Shown: in pieces, positions 9,383 to 17,797 of the stretch
Layout: every line of letters starts with the position of its first letter
Numbering within the stretch: position 1 is the stretch's first letter
DNA from: CAZIVE01 sp964542435
GTDB taxonomy: Bacteria > Bacteroidota > Bacteroidia > Bacteroidales > Tannerellaceae
Assembly: GCA_964542435.1 (NCBI GenBank)
Contig: CAZIVE010000013.1
Span: 1 to 42,748 of the forward strand
Length of the DNA stretch: 42,748 nucleotides
Direction: 5' to 3'
Notes under the pieces: model-generated
What the model saw: the letters and a program-made list of their open reading frames with translations, nothing else
Databases searched by the model: none
What the model was told of the DNA's origin: nothing
Made by a program: the position numbers and the translations under genes

Positions 9383-9427
9383 CAATTGACAATTATCTGT
9401 TTCACAAAAGCATGTAGTTGTCAATTG
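9383..9427. repeat. inverted repeat between the MFS gene and galK
   Basis: CAATTGACAA (9383-9392) and its exact complement TTGTCAATTG (9418-9427) are separated by 25 bases, and a further partial copy (ACAATTGA) starts at 9370. In RNA this would form a stem-loop just upstream of galK. It could be an attenuator, an mRNA-stabilising hairpin or a repeat remnant. No T-tract follows directly. Confidence 0.5.
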
Positions 9428-9459
9428 TCGTTTATATAAACACCTTAAGATTTTTAACC

Positions 9460-10614
9460 ATGGATATAGAAAAAGTAAGAAGTCGGTTTATCAAGCATTT
9501 CGATGGCACAAGCGGAACAGTTTATGCTTCTCCCGGACGTATCAATCTGATTGGCGAGCACACCGATTATAACGATGGATTCGTGTTCCCGGGCGCAGTG
9601 GACAAAGGCATTGTTGCTGAGATCAAGAAGAACGGCAAGAAGAAGGTCCTCGCTTATTCCATCGACCTCAAAGACTTCGTAGAATTCGGCTTGGAAGAGG
9701 AGGATGCTCCGCGTGCCAGCTGGGCAAGATATATTTTCGGCGTATGCCGCGAGATCATCAAGAGAGGTGGTAAGATCGAAGGATTCAATACCGCTTTCTA
9801 TGGCGATGTTCCTCTGGGTGCCGGAATGTCTTCATCGGCAGCGCTCGAAAGCACCTATGCCTTCGCTCTGAACGAAATGTTCAACTGCGGATTGGATAAG
9901 TTCGAACTTGCCAAGATCGGCCAGGCTACAGAACATAACTACTGCGGCGTCAACTGCGGTATCATGGATCAGTTCGCTTCTGTGTTCGGAAAGGCAGGAA
10001 GCTTGATCCGCCTCGACTGCCGTTCTCTTGAATACAAATATTTCCCGTTCCATCCGGAAGGATATAAATTGGTTCTCCTCGACACCGTTGTAAAGCACGA
10101 ACTTGCTTCTTCTGCCTACAACAAACGCCGTCAGAGCTGCGAAGCAGCCGTCGCTGCCATTCAGAAACATCATGCTGAAGTCAAATCGTTGCGCGATGCC
10201 AATATGGATATGCTCAACGAGGCCAAAGCCGAGATGTCAGATGAAGATTATATGCGTGCTGAATATGTCATCGCTGAGATCCAGCGTGTCCTCGATGTTT
10301 CCGATGCGCTCGAAAGAGGTGACTACGAAACGGTGGGAAAGAAAATGTATGAGACTCATGCAGGCATGAGCAAACTGTACGAGGTAAGCTGCGCAGAGCT
10401 CGATTTCCTGAACGATATAGCCAAAGAGTGTGGCGTCACAGGATCCCGCGTGATGGGCGGTGGTTTTGGTGGCTGCACGATCAACCTCGTCAAGGAAGAT
10501 CTCTACGAACCTTTCATCGAAAAGGCCGGACAGTCCTTCAAGGATAAGTTCGGACATTTCCCGAAGGTTTACGATGTGGTCATCAGTGATGGCGCTCGTA
10601 AGGTCGCAGACTAA
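9460..10614 (+). CDS. galK: galactokinase
   Basis: Phosphorylates galactose at C1 with ATP, first committed step of the Leloir pathway; cytoplasmic GHMP kinase, 384 residues, normal length. The three GHMP motifs are present: substrate signature GRINLIGEHTDYNDGFVFP near the N terminus, the phosphate-binding loop VPLGAGMSSSAALES, and the C-terminal MGGGFGGCTINLV. I start it at 9460 (MDIEKVRS), since the ATG 42 bases upstream would add residues encoded by the hairpin region. No galT or galE is in this window. Downstream lies a long palindrome (10652-10683), probably the end of the gal operon. Confidence 0.96.
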   Translation: MDIEKVRSRFIKHFDGTSGTVYASPGRINLIGEHTDYNDGFVFPGAVDKGIVAEIKKNGKKKVLAYSIDLKDFVEFGLEEEDAPRASWARYIFGVCREIIKRGGKIEGFNTAFYGDVPLGAGMSSSAALESTYAFALNEMFNCGLDKFELAKIGQATEHNYCGVNCGIMDQFASVFGKAGSLIRLDCRSLEYKYFPFHPEGYKLVLLDTVVKHELASSAYNKRRQSCEAAVAAIQKHHAEVKSLRDANMDMLNEAKAEMSDEDYMRAEYVIAEIQRVLDVSDALERGDYETVGKKMYETHAGMSKLYEVSCAELDFLNDIAKECGVTGSRVMGGGFGGCTINLVKEDLYEPFIEKAGQSFKDKFGHFPKVYDVVISDGARKVAD

Positions 10615-10651
10615 TTCTTACAACCGCATCGTTCCTACATCTATATATATG

Positions 10652-10683
10652 TACAACGCTGGCATGATCATGTCAGCGTTGTA
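10652..10683 (+). terminator. palindrome ending the gal operon
   Basis: A near-perfect 32-base palindrome (TACAACGCTGGCATG paired with its complement, one G-T wobble) lies 38 bp after the galK stop. It makes a long stem with a very small loop but has no T-tract after it. Most likely a terminator or 3'-end stabiliser. Confidence 0.55.
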
Positions 10684-10784
10684 TGTGGTTTATAGTCCAT
10701 CGCATCTTTGATTAAAAATGAGCACATTATGTTCTGATTTCTGTTCTTTTTGAAGATGATCGACGATATCCTTAGAAAAAATGT

Positions 10785-10800
10785 TTTAACCATGGTTGAA
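10785..10800. promoter_or_regulatory. candidate AraR operator, site 1
   Basis: TTTAACCATGGTTGAA, a 16-bp palindrome with one broken pair, lies in the 464-bp gene-free stretch between galK and araR. The identical 16-mer occurs at 42494 and a perfect version at 10850. The repeated occurrence next to a regulator gene suggests a repressor site. Assignment to AraR is inferred from position. Confidence 0.55.
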
Positions 10801-10849
10801 ACTTTTTTTATCAATGATTTGGACTTCAAAAGTCTTTGATTCAGAAATA

Positions 10850-10865
10850 TTCAACCATGGTTGAA
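10850..10865. promoter_or_regulatory. candidate AraR operator, site 2
   Basis: TTCAACCATGGTTGAA, a perfect 16-bp palindrome with AT-rich flanks, is centred 65 bp after site 1 (about six helical turns) and ends 213 bp before the araR start. Two sites on the same helical face would permit cooperative binding or looping. Confidence 0.6.
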
Positions 10866-11019
10866 ATATTTTCTTTTCATAGAAATGTACTATCTTGACA
10901 ATGCAAACGCAATCAGGTTATACTAACTTCCTGGTTCTTCTTCTAGTCTTTCGGGTGTATTGTTCTTTTTTATGCTCAATAACATACGCTTCGGAGATAC
11001 AATAATAATATTAAAGTGT

Positions 11020-11028
11020 TACTTTTAC
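11020..11028 (+). promoter_or_regulatory. possible -7 box for the ara operon
   Basis: TACTTTTAC resembles the TAnnTTTnC form of the Bacteroidetes -7 box, 51 bases before araR. No convincing TTTG is found at the expected distance upstream. A second weak candidate (TATCTTGA near 10891) lies just downstream of operator site 2, so the true start may be there instead, with a leader near 180 nt. Confidence 0.3.
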
Positions 11029-11078
11029 ACTAAAAATAGCAGAGTAGCATAACAACTCTAAAACAATAAGATTATATT

Positions 11079-11756
11079 ATGGAAGGTTACTATAGTTCCA
11101 ATCCAAAGTTCTATGTTGCAGTCGACTGTATCATATTCGGATTCAGCAAGGGTGAATTAAGCCTTCTGCTTTTGAAACGTAATTTCGAGCCCGCCAAAGG
11201 CGAGTGGTCACTGATGGGCGGCTTCGTCCAGGATAACGAGAGTGTTGATGATGCAGCCAAGCGCGTCCTTTTTGAACTGACGGGACTTGACAATGTGTAT
11301 ATGGAACAGGTGAGGGCTTTTGGAGAAGTCCATCGCGATCCGGGAGAACGCGTTATTTCGGTTGCCTATTATGCTCTGATCAATATCGATCAATATGACC
11401 GGCAATCTGTGAAGGATCACAATGCGTATTGGGCACACATCAACGAACTTCCGCTGCTGCTGTTCGATCATCTTCAGATGGTCATCGAGGCGCGCAACAT
11501 GCTGCTTCGCCGGGCAAGTCATGAACCGGTAGGCTTCAGCATGCTGCCGGAACTCTTTACGTTAGGTCAGCTTCAGTCGCTTTATGAAGCCATTGGCGGC
11601 GTGAAGATCGACAAACGCAATTTCCGTCGTCGTGTGACAGATATGGAATTCATCGAAAAGACGGATCTGATCGATAAGTCCACGTCGAAACGCGGCGCCT
11701 ATCTGTATAAGTTCAATAGTATGGCGTATAGCAAGTCTCCAAAATTCAAGTTATAA
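11079..11756 (+). CDS. araR: NrtR/AraR-type transcriptional regulator of arabinose use
   Basis: 225-residue regulator with an N-terminal Nudix-fold domain (about 10-145) and a C-terminal winged helix (about 150-225). The Nudix box (48-70, GGFVQDNES ... RVLFELTGL) keeps its glycines and first glutamate but has lost the REUxEE catalytic pattern (here R-V-L-F-E-L), so it should bind ligand rather than hydrolyse. This is the architecture of B. thetaiotaomicron AraR (BT0354), a repressor released by L-arabinose. Being the first gene of an araR-araD-araA-araB operon fits that role and suggests autoregulation through the palindromes at 10785 and 10850. araD starts 2 bp after the stop with no clear ribosome site, so it is probably translationally coupled. 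Confidence 0.9.
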   Translation: MEGYYSSNPKFYVAVDCIIFGFSKGELSLLLLKRNFEPAKGEWSLMGGFVQDNESVDDAAKRVLFELTGLDNVYMEQVRAFGEVHRDPGERVISVAYYALINIDQYDRQSVKDHNAYWAHINELPLLLFDHLQMVIEARNMLLRRASHEPVGFSMLPELFTLGQLQSLYEAIGGVKIDKRNFRRRVTDMEFIEKTDLIDKSTSKRGAYLYKFNSMAYSKSPKFKL

Positions 11757-11758
11757 TC

Positions 11759-12448
11759 ATGTTAGAGGAATTAAAAGAAAAGGTATGTAAGGCCAATCTC
11801 GATCTTGTGAAGCACGGACTGGTGATATTTACGTGGGGAAATGTCTCGGCCATCGACCGTGAGAGCGGACTGGTCGTGATCAAACCAAGCGGTGTCTCCT
11901 ACGACAAGATGAAAGCAGAAGACATGGTCGTGGTGAATCTGGATGGAAAGGTTGTGGAGGGAACGCTCCGTCCTTCGTCGGATACACCGACTCATCTGGT
12001 GCTTTACAAGGCTTTCAAGGAGATCGGCGGCATCGTCCACACGCATTCTACGTATGCTACGGCATGGGCGCAGGCAGGGAAAGACATTCCCAATATCGGC
12101 ACAACGCATGCAGACTATTTCCACGATGCCGTACCTTGTACCGACGACATGACGGAAGCTGAAGTGAAGAGCGCTTACGAACTGGAGACGGGCAATGTGA
12201 TTGTCCGTCGTTTCAAAGGATTGAATCCTGTCCACACGCCCGGAGTGCTCGTCAAGAATCATGGCCCGTTTACCTGGGGAAAGGATGCAGATGAGGCAGT
12301 TTATAATGCAGTCGTCCTGGAACAGGTGGCTAAGATGGCCAGCATCGCCTTTACGATCAATCCCAATCTGACAATGAATCCTCTTCTGGTGGAGAAGCAT
12401 TTCAGCCGCAAGCACGGTCCGAATGCGTATTACGGACAGAAGAAATAA
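11759..12448 (+). CDS. araD: L-ribulose-5-phosphate 4-epimerase
   Basis: Converts L-ribulose 5-phosphate to D-xylulose 5-phosphate; class II aldolase/epimerase fold, cytoplasmic, 229 residues. Expected metal and catalytic residues are visible: D75 in SSDTPTH, H94 and H96 in IVHTHSTYATAW, and H168 in VKNHGPFTWG. They align with D76, H95, H97 and H171 of the E. coli enzyme. The phosphate-binding region GNVSA and KPSGVSY is also present. Second gene of the ara operon, 37 bp before araA. Confidence 0.96.
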   Translation: MLEELKEKVCKANLDLVKHGLVIFTWGNVSAIDRESGLVVIKPSGVSYDKMKAEDMVVVNLDGKVVEGTLRPSSDTPTHLVLYKAFKEIGGIVHTHSTYATAWAQAGKDIPNIGTTHADYFHDAVPCTDDMTEAEVKSAYELETGNVIVRRFKGLNPVHTPGVLVKNHGPFTWGKDADEAVYNAVVLEQVAKMASIAFTINPNLTMNPLLVEKHFSRKHGPNAYYGQKK

Positions 12449-12485
12449 GCATAAACAATAACAATACTTTAAAAAAATAAGAATC

Positions 12486-13991
12486 ATGGCATTTGAAAAT
12501 TATGAAGTTTGGTTCGTAACAGGAGCTCAGCTCCTTTACGGTGGCGATGCAGTCATCGCTGTGGACGCTCATTCCAACACGATCGTCAAAGGATTGAATG
12601 AATCAGGGAAATTGCCTGTAAAGGTGGTATATAAAGGTACAGTGAACTCCGCTGCTGAGGTTACGGCCGCTTTCAAGGCTGCCAACAACGATGAGAAATG
12701 TATCGGCGTCATCACATGGATGCATACCTTCTCACCGGCAAAGATGTGGATCCACGGTCTGCAGGAACTTCGCAAGCCGCTGCTCCATTTCCATACACAG
12801 TTCAACAAGGAGATTCCTTGGGATACCATGGATATGGACTTCATGAATCTGAACCAGAGTGCTCACGGTGATCGTGAATTCGGACATATCGTCACCCGTA
12901 TGCGCAAGCCGCGTAAGGTGGTTGTCGGTCATTGGCAGGATCCGAAGGCTCAGGAACACATCGCTGTTTGGATGCGTGTTGCTGCTGCTTGGGCAGATGC
13001 TCAGGATCTTCGCATCGTACGTTTCGGTGATCAGATGAATAATGTAGCTGTTACGGATGGTGATAAGGTGGAAGCAGAGATGCGTCTCGGTTATCATGTG
13101 GATTATTATCCTATCGCTGATCTTGTCGCTGTTCAGGATAAGGTTACGGACAAAGAGATCGCTGACCTGATCAAGGTTTACGAATCTGAATATGAGATAG
13201 CCGACAACTGCAAGGAGGGTGGCAAAGATCGGAAGCAGGTAGTGGAAGCTGCCCGCGCTGAGATTGCTCTCCGCCGCTTCTTGAAGGAGAAGGGTGCCAA
13301 GGCTTTCACCACCAACTTCGACGATCTGCACGGAGTCGATCAGCTGCCCGGTCTGGCTTGCCAGCGCATGATGGCTGAAGGATTCGGCTACGGAGCTGAA
13401 GGCGACTGGAAGACGGCTGCTCTCTATCGTACAACGTGGTTTATGAGCCAGGGACTTCCCAAAGGTTGTTCCTTCCTGGAAGACTATACCTTGAATTTCG
13501 ACGGTGAGAAGACTGCTATCCTGCAGGCTCACATGCTGGAGGTTTGCCCGCTGATCTCATCCAAGAAACCGCGTCTGGAGGTTCATCCTCTTGGAATCGG
13601 TGGAAAGAACGATCCGGCTCGTCTGGTGTTCACATCCAAGACCGGCCGTGGCATCGCCGCTACAATCATCGATCTTGGCAATCGTTTCCGTATGATCGCC
13701 AACGAGGTGGAATGTGTAGAACCGAAGCCACTGCCTAAGTTGCCTGTTGCTTCTGCTCTCTGGATTCCGCAGCCCAGCTTCGAAGTGGGTGCACATGCTT
13801 GGATCCTTGCCGGTGGAACACACCACAGCAGCTTCTCTTATGATCTGACGCAGGAATACTACGAAGACTATGCAGAGATCGCCGGTGTCGAACTGGTTGT
13901 CATCAATAAGAACACGACCATTCCGGAGTTCAAGAAGGAACTGCGCATGAACGAAGTTTATTACATGCTGAACAGAGCTTTGGCTGAATAA
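12486..13991 (+). CDS. araA: L-arabinose isomerase
   Basis: Isomerises L-arabinose to L-ribulose; cytoplasmic, Mn-dependent, 501 residues as in E. coli AraA. The metal ligands are all present and shifted by one from the E. coli numbering: E305 in GYGAEGDWKTAAL, E332 in CSFLEDYTLNF, H349 in LQAHMLEVCP, and a histidine near 448 in GGTHHSSFS. The conserved N-terminal segment VWFVTGAQLLYG is also intact. It lies 12 bp before araB. Codon use looks strongly biased, consistent with high expression. Confidence 0.97.
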   Translation: MAFENYEVWFVTGAQLLYGGDAVIAVDAHSNTIVKGLNESGKLPVKVVYKGTVNSAAEVTAAFKAANNDEKCIGVITWMHTFSPAKMWIHGLQELRKPLLHFHTQFNKEIPWDTMDMDFMNLNQSAHGDREFGHIVTRMRKPRKVVVGHWQDPKAQEHIAVWMRVAAAWADAQDLRIVRFGDQMNNVAVTDGDKVEAEMRLGYHVDYYPIADLVAVQDKVTDKEIADLIKVYESEYEIADNCKEGGKDRKQVVEAARAEIALRRFLKEKGAKAFTTNFDDLHGVDQLPGLACQRMMAEGFGYGAEGDWKTAALYRTTWFMSQGLPKGCSFLEDYTLNFDGEKTAILQAHMLEVCPLISSKKPRLEVHPLGIGGKNDPARLVFTSKTGRGIAATIIDLGNRFRMIANEVECVEPKPLPKLPVASALWIPQPSFEVGAHAWILAGGTHHSSFSYDLTQEYYEDYAEIAGVELVVINKNTTIPEFKKELRMNEVYYMLNRALAE

Positions 13992-14003
13992 TACGAAAGG
14001 GTT

Positions 14004-15677
14004 ATGGACAAGAAATATGTGATCGGTCTTGACTACGGCAGCGACTCAGCACGCGCTGTCGTGGTTGATGCCACAACCGGAGTGACGCTTGCCACCTCCG
14101 TCAAATATTATCCCCGTTGGATGGAAGGAAAGTATTGCGATCCTTCTATCAATCAATATCGTCAGCATCCGCTGGATTATGTTGAGGTGTTGGAGGCTTC
14201 CGTTAAAGAGGCTCTCGCTCAATGTCCGGCAGAAGTAGCTGCAAAGGTGGTGGGCATTGCATTCGATACGACGGGAAGTACGCCTGTCTTTACCGATAAG
14301 CATGGAACGCCGCTGGCTCTGCTTCCTGAATTTGCCGAGAACCCGAACGCTATGTTCGTGCTTTGGAAAGATCATACGGCAACGAAAGAGGCTGCCGAGA
14401 TCAACAAACTCTGCAAAGAGTGGGAGATTGATTACTCTGCTTATGAAGGTGGAATCTATTCATCGGAATGGTTCTGGGCGAAGGCTCTGCATCTGCTTCG
14501 TGCCGATAAGAGCGTCCGCGAAAAGGCCTATTCCATCGTGGAGCATTGCGAATGGATGCCGGCTTTGCTGACTGGCGTGAACGACAGCAGCAAGGTGGTT
14601 CGCAGTCGTTGTGCATGTGGTCACAAGACCATGTGGCATGAGAAATGGAACGGACTGCCCAGCGAAGCATTCCTCACCAAGCTTGATCCGTTGTTGAAGG
14701 GTTTCCGTGCTCGTCTGTTCGATAAGACCGAGACAGCCGACAAACCGGTAGGCCATCTGACCGAAGAATGGGCAAAGCGCCTTGGACTGACCATGAATGT
14801 GGTGGTTGCCGGCGGTGCATTCGACTGTCACATGGGTGCTGTTGGAGCAGGAGTGAAGGAGCATACCTTTGTCCGCGTCATCGGAACATCTACGTGCGAC
14901 GTCATGGTAGCAGACTATAAAGAGATCGGCGACAAGCTGATTCACGGAATCTGCGGTCAAGTGGACGGCTCCGTGATTCCCGGTATGATTGGACTGGAAG
15001 CAGGACAGTCGGGATTCGGTGATATCTACGCATGGTTCAAACGCCTGATGGAATTCCCATTGAAGCATATCCTCGCCGACAGCAAGCTGATCGACGAAGA
15101 TACGAAACAGAAACTGATTGAAGAGACTTCGAAGAAGATTCTTCCCGTTCTCGAAAAAGAGGCCGGCAAAGTTCCCGTTGAACAGAGTACGATTATTGCA
15201 ACAGACTGGATGAACGGTCGTCGTACACCGGATGCCAACCAGCTGCTGAAAGGCACTATTACGGGATTGACTCTGGCTAGCTCTGCACCGCTTGTCTATC
15301 GTGCATTGGTAGAAGCCACAGCTTTCGGATCGAAAGCCATCGTGGATCGTTTCCGCAGTGAAGGCGTACGTATCGACACCGTTATCGGTATCGGCGGCAT
15401 CGCCTTGAAGTCGCCGTTCGTGATGCAGATCCTGAGCGATGTACTCGACATGCCTATCAAGGTTTGCAAGACCGATCAGGCTTGTGCCCTCGGAGCTTCG
15501 ATGTTCGCTGCTACGGCAGCCGGCATCTACGGCAAGGTGGAGGATGCACAGAAAGCGATGACCTCGGGATTCGCCTTTGAATATGAGCCCAATCATAAGA
15601 ACGCCGAAGCTTATCAGAAGCTTTACGCTCAGTATGTAAAGGTAGGCAGCTTCACGGAAAAGGAACTCTTTTGTTAA
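14004..15677 (+). CDS. araB: ribulokinase
   Basis: Phosphorylates L-ribulose to L-ribulose 5-phosphate; cytoplasmic FGGY-family kinase, 557 residues, normal for AraB. N-terminal ATPase motif IGLDYGSDSARAVVVD; central conserved parts FDTTGSTP and LWKDHTA; C-terminal nucleotide-binding elements VIGIGGIALKSPFVMQ and CALGASMFAA. Last gene of the araR-D-A-B unit. The final codons contain the -33 box of the tkt promoter, and a terminator hairpin begins 14 bp after the stop. Confidence 0.96.
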   Translation: MDKKYVIGLDYGSDSARAVVVDATTGVTLATSVKYYPRWMEGKYCDPSINQYRQHPLDYVEVLEASVKEALAQCPAEVAAKVVGIAFDTTGSTPVFTDKHGTPLALLPEFAENPNAMFVLWKDHTATKEAAEINKLCKEWEIDYSAYEGGIYSSEWFWAKALHLLRADKSVREKAYSIVEHCEWMPALLTGVNDSSKVVRSRCACGHKTMWHEKWNGLPSEAFLTKLDPLLKGFRARLFDKTETADKPVGHLTEEWAKRLGLTMNVVVAGGAFDCHMGAVGAGVKEHTFVRVIGTSTCDVMVADYKEIGDKLIHGICGQVDGSVIPGMIGLEAGQSGFGDIYAWFKRLMEFPLKHILADSKLIDEDTKQKLIEETSKKILPVLEKEAGKVPVEQSTIIATDWMNGRRTPDANQLLKGTITGLTLASSAPLVYRALVEATAFGSKAIVDRFRSEGVRIDTVIGIGGIALKSPFVMQILSDVLDMPIKVCKTDQACALGASMFAATAAGIYGKVEDAQKAMTSGFAFEYEPNHKNAEAYQKLYAQYVKVGSFTEKELFC

Positions 15678-15702
15678 ATAGTAGGGAATGTCTTATCTTT
15701 GT
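15671..15702 (+). promoter_or_regulatory. promoter for tkt-rpiB, overlapping the araB end and terminator
   Basis: TTTG at 15671-15674 (inside the last araB codons) and TATCTTTG at 15695-15702 are separated by exactly 20 bases, a full match to the Bacteroidetes consensus. The predicted start is near 15709, giving a leader of about 58 nt before tkt. The -7 box lies inside the left arm of the araB terminator hairpin. Confidence 0.75.
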
Positions 15703-15735
15703 GTCCGTTCACAGAGATAAGACTATTTCTTTTTC
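15691..15735 (+). terminator. terminator of the ara operon
   Basis: A 14-bp stem (15691-15704 with 15711-15724; one wobble), six-base loop and a T-rich tail (15726-15735) lie just after the araB stop. This is a good intrinsic terminator. It shares its left arm with the tkt -7 box. Confidence 0.8.
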
Positions 15736-15766
15736 TGACTGTCAAAACTAAAAATTATCAAGCGTT

Positions 15767-17797
15767 ATGAACGATATTAAAGTAATGAATAAGGCAGCTG
15801 ACAACATTCGTATGCTGGCTGCTTCGATGGTTGAGAAGGCTAACTCGGGACATCCGGGTGGTGCCATGGGCGGTGCGGATTTCATCAACGTACTCTTCTC
15901 GGAGTTCCTTATCTATGATCCGGAGAATCCTGCATGGGAAAGTCGCGACCGTTTCTTCCTTGATCCGGGCCACATGTCTTCCATGCTCTATTCGGTACTT
16001 GCCCTTTCCGGCAGATTCACACTCGACGAACTGCAGCAGTTCCGTCAGTGGGGAAGCGTAACGCCGGGCCATCCCGAACGTAACGTGATGCGTGGCATTG
16101 AAAATACCAGCGGTCCGTTGGGACAAGGTCATACGTATGCAGTCGGTGCAGCTATCGCTGCCAAGTTCCTGAAGGCTCGTCTTGGCGACATCATGAACCA
16201 GACCATTTATGCCTATATCTCCGATGGTGGTATCCAGGAGGAGATCTCGCAGGGTGCAGGACGTATTGCCGGAACACTCGGATTGGATAATCTGATCATG
16301 TTCTATGACTCGAACAACGTACAGCTTTCGACAACAGTCGAAGAGGTGACAATCGAGAATGTCGCACAGAAATATGAAGCTTGGGGATGGAAGGTAATCA
16401 AGATCAATGGCAACGACGTCAGCCAGATCCGTACGGCTCTGACCGAGGCCAAGGCCGAGAACCAACGTCCTACGCTGATCATCGGCGATACGCTGATGGG
16501 CAAAGGTGCCGTTACAGCCGACGATGCAAGCTTCGAAAACAAAGTCAGTACACATGGACAACCGCTTTCCAAAGCCGGTGCTTCCTATACTGAGACCATC
16601 AAACATCTGGGTGGTGATCCGGAACATCCTTTCACGATCTTCCCCGAAGTGGCTGCGCTTTATGCTCACCGCAAAGAGGAACTGAAGACTATCGTTGCCG
16701 GACGCAAAGCTGAGAAGGCTGTTTGGGCAAAGGAAAATCCCGAATTGGCTGTCAAGATGCAACGCTGGTTCAGCGGTGAAGCTCCAGCTATCGACTGGGC
16801 ATCCATTGAACAGAAGCCTAACAATGCCACTCGTAATGCTTCCGCTACCGTTCTCGGTGTGTTGGCAACCGAAGTGGAAAATATGATCTGTGCATCTGCA
16901 GACCTTTCCAATTCCGACAAAACGGACGGATTCTTGAAGAAAACCCATTCGCTGCGTCGCGGAGATTTCAGCGGTGCATTCTTCCAGGCAGGCGTCGCAG
17001 AACTTTCCATGGCTTGCATCTGCATCGGTATGGCTCTCCATGGCGGTGTGATAGCAGCATGCGGAACCTTCTTCGTTTTCTCTGATTATATGAAACCGGC
17101 GCTGCGTATGGCCGCACTGATGGAGGCTCCCGTGAAGTTCATCTGGACTCACGATGCTTTCCGTGTAGGTGAAGATGGTCCGACGCATGAACCCGTAGAG
17201 CAGGAGGCTCAGGTTCGTCTGCTCGAGAAACTGCATACTCACAGCGGACATTGCGGCATGCTCGTGCTTCGTCCGGCTGATGCCATCGAGACGACTGTCG
17301 CTTGGAAACTGGCCATGGAGAACACGGTTTCGCCAACGGCTCTGATTCTTTCCCGTCAGAACATCACGGATATTCCTGCAAAGAAAAGCAGATATGAAGA
17401 GGCTCTCCAAGCTTCCAAAGGTGCCTACATCGTGAATGAAGATTCGAAACCTGATGTAACATTGGTTGCTTCGGGATCGGAAGTTTCTACACTGGTCGAA
17501 GGCGCTGCACTGCTTCGCGCTGACGGTATCAAGGTTCGCATCGTGTCCGCTCCGAGTGAGGGACTTTTCCGTTCGCAGGACAAAGCCTATCAGGATTCCG
17601 TTCTCCCGAAAGAGGACAAGATCTTCGGTCTGACAGCCGGACTGCCCGTCACCTTGGAAGGATTGGTCGGTGCTCGTGGAAAGGTTTGGGGACTCGAAAC
17701 CTTCGGCTATTCCGCTCCTTACAAGGTGCTCGACGAAAAATTAGGCTTTACAGGACAGAATGTTTATAGACAGGTTAGAGAACTTCTTGCAGAATGA
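15767..17797 (+). CDS. tkt: transketolase
   Basis: Thiamine-diphosphate enzyme of the non-oxidative pentose phosphate pathway, moving two-carbon units between xylulose 5-phosphate and aldose acceptors; cytoplasmic, 676 residues, full length. It begins with MLAASMVEKANSGHPGGAMGGADF, the usual substrate-site start. The cofactor region reads YISDGGIQEEISQGAGRIAGTLGLDNLIMFYD, and the Pyr domain has THDAFRVGEDGPTHEPVEQ and LRPADAIET. It follows the ara operon and overlaps rpiB by 4 bp. It takes the D-xylulose 5-phosphate made by AraD into central metabolism. Confidence 0.97.
   Translation: MNDIKVMNKAADNIRMLAASMVEKANSGHPGGAMGGADFINVLFSEFLIYDPENPAWESRDRFFLDPGHMSSMLYSVLALSGRFTLDELQQFRQWGSVTPGHPERNVMRGIENTSGPLGQGHTYAVGAAIAAKFLKARLGDIMNQTIYAYISDGGIQEEISQGAGRIAGTLGLDNLIMFYDSNNVQLSTTVEEVTIENVAQKYEAWGWKVIKINGNDVSQIRTALTEAKAENQRPTLIIGDTLMGKGAVTADDASFENKVSTHGQPLSKAGASYTETIKHLGGDPEHPFTIFPEVAALYAHRKEELKTIVAGRKAEKAVWAKENPELAVKMQRWFSGEAPAIDWASIEQKPNNATRNASATVLGVLATEVENMICASADLSNSDKTDGFLKKTHSLRRGDFSGAFFQAGVAELSMACICIGMALHGGVIAACGTFFVFSDYMKPALRMAALMEAPVKFIWTHDAFRVGEDGPTHEPVEQEAQVRLLEKLHTHSGHCGMLVLRPADAIETTVAWKLAMENTVSPTALILSRQNITDIPAKKSRYEEALQASKGAYIVNEDSKPDVTLVASGSEVSTLVEGAALLRADGIKVRIVSAPSEGLFRSQDKAYQDSVLPKEDKIFGLTAGLPVTLEGLVGARGKVWGLETFGYSAPYKVLDEKLGFTGQNVYRQVRELLAE

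Noticed and set aside
15758..17410. Open frame of 550 codons on the minus strand opposite tkt
   Set aside because: Same reason: tkt is unmistakable on the plus strand, and the antisense product is rich in His, Cys and Arg with no recognisable domain.
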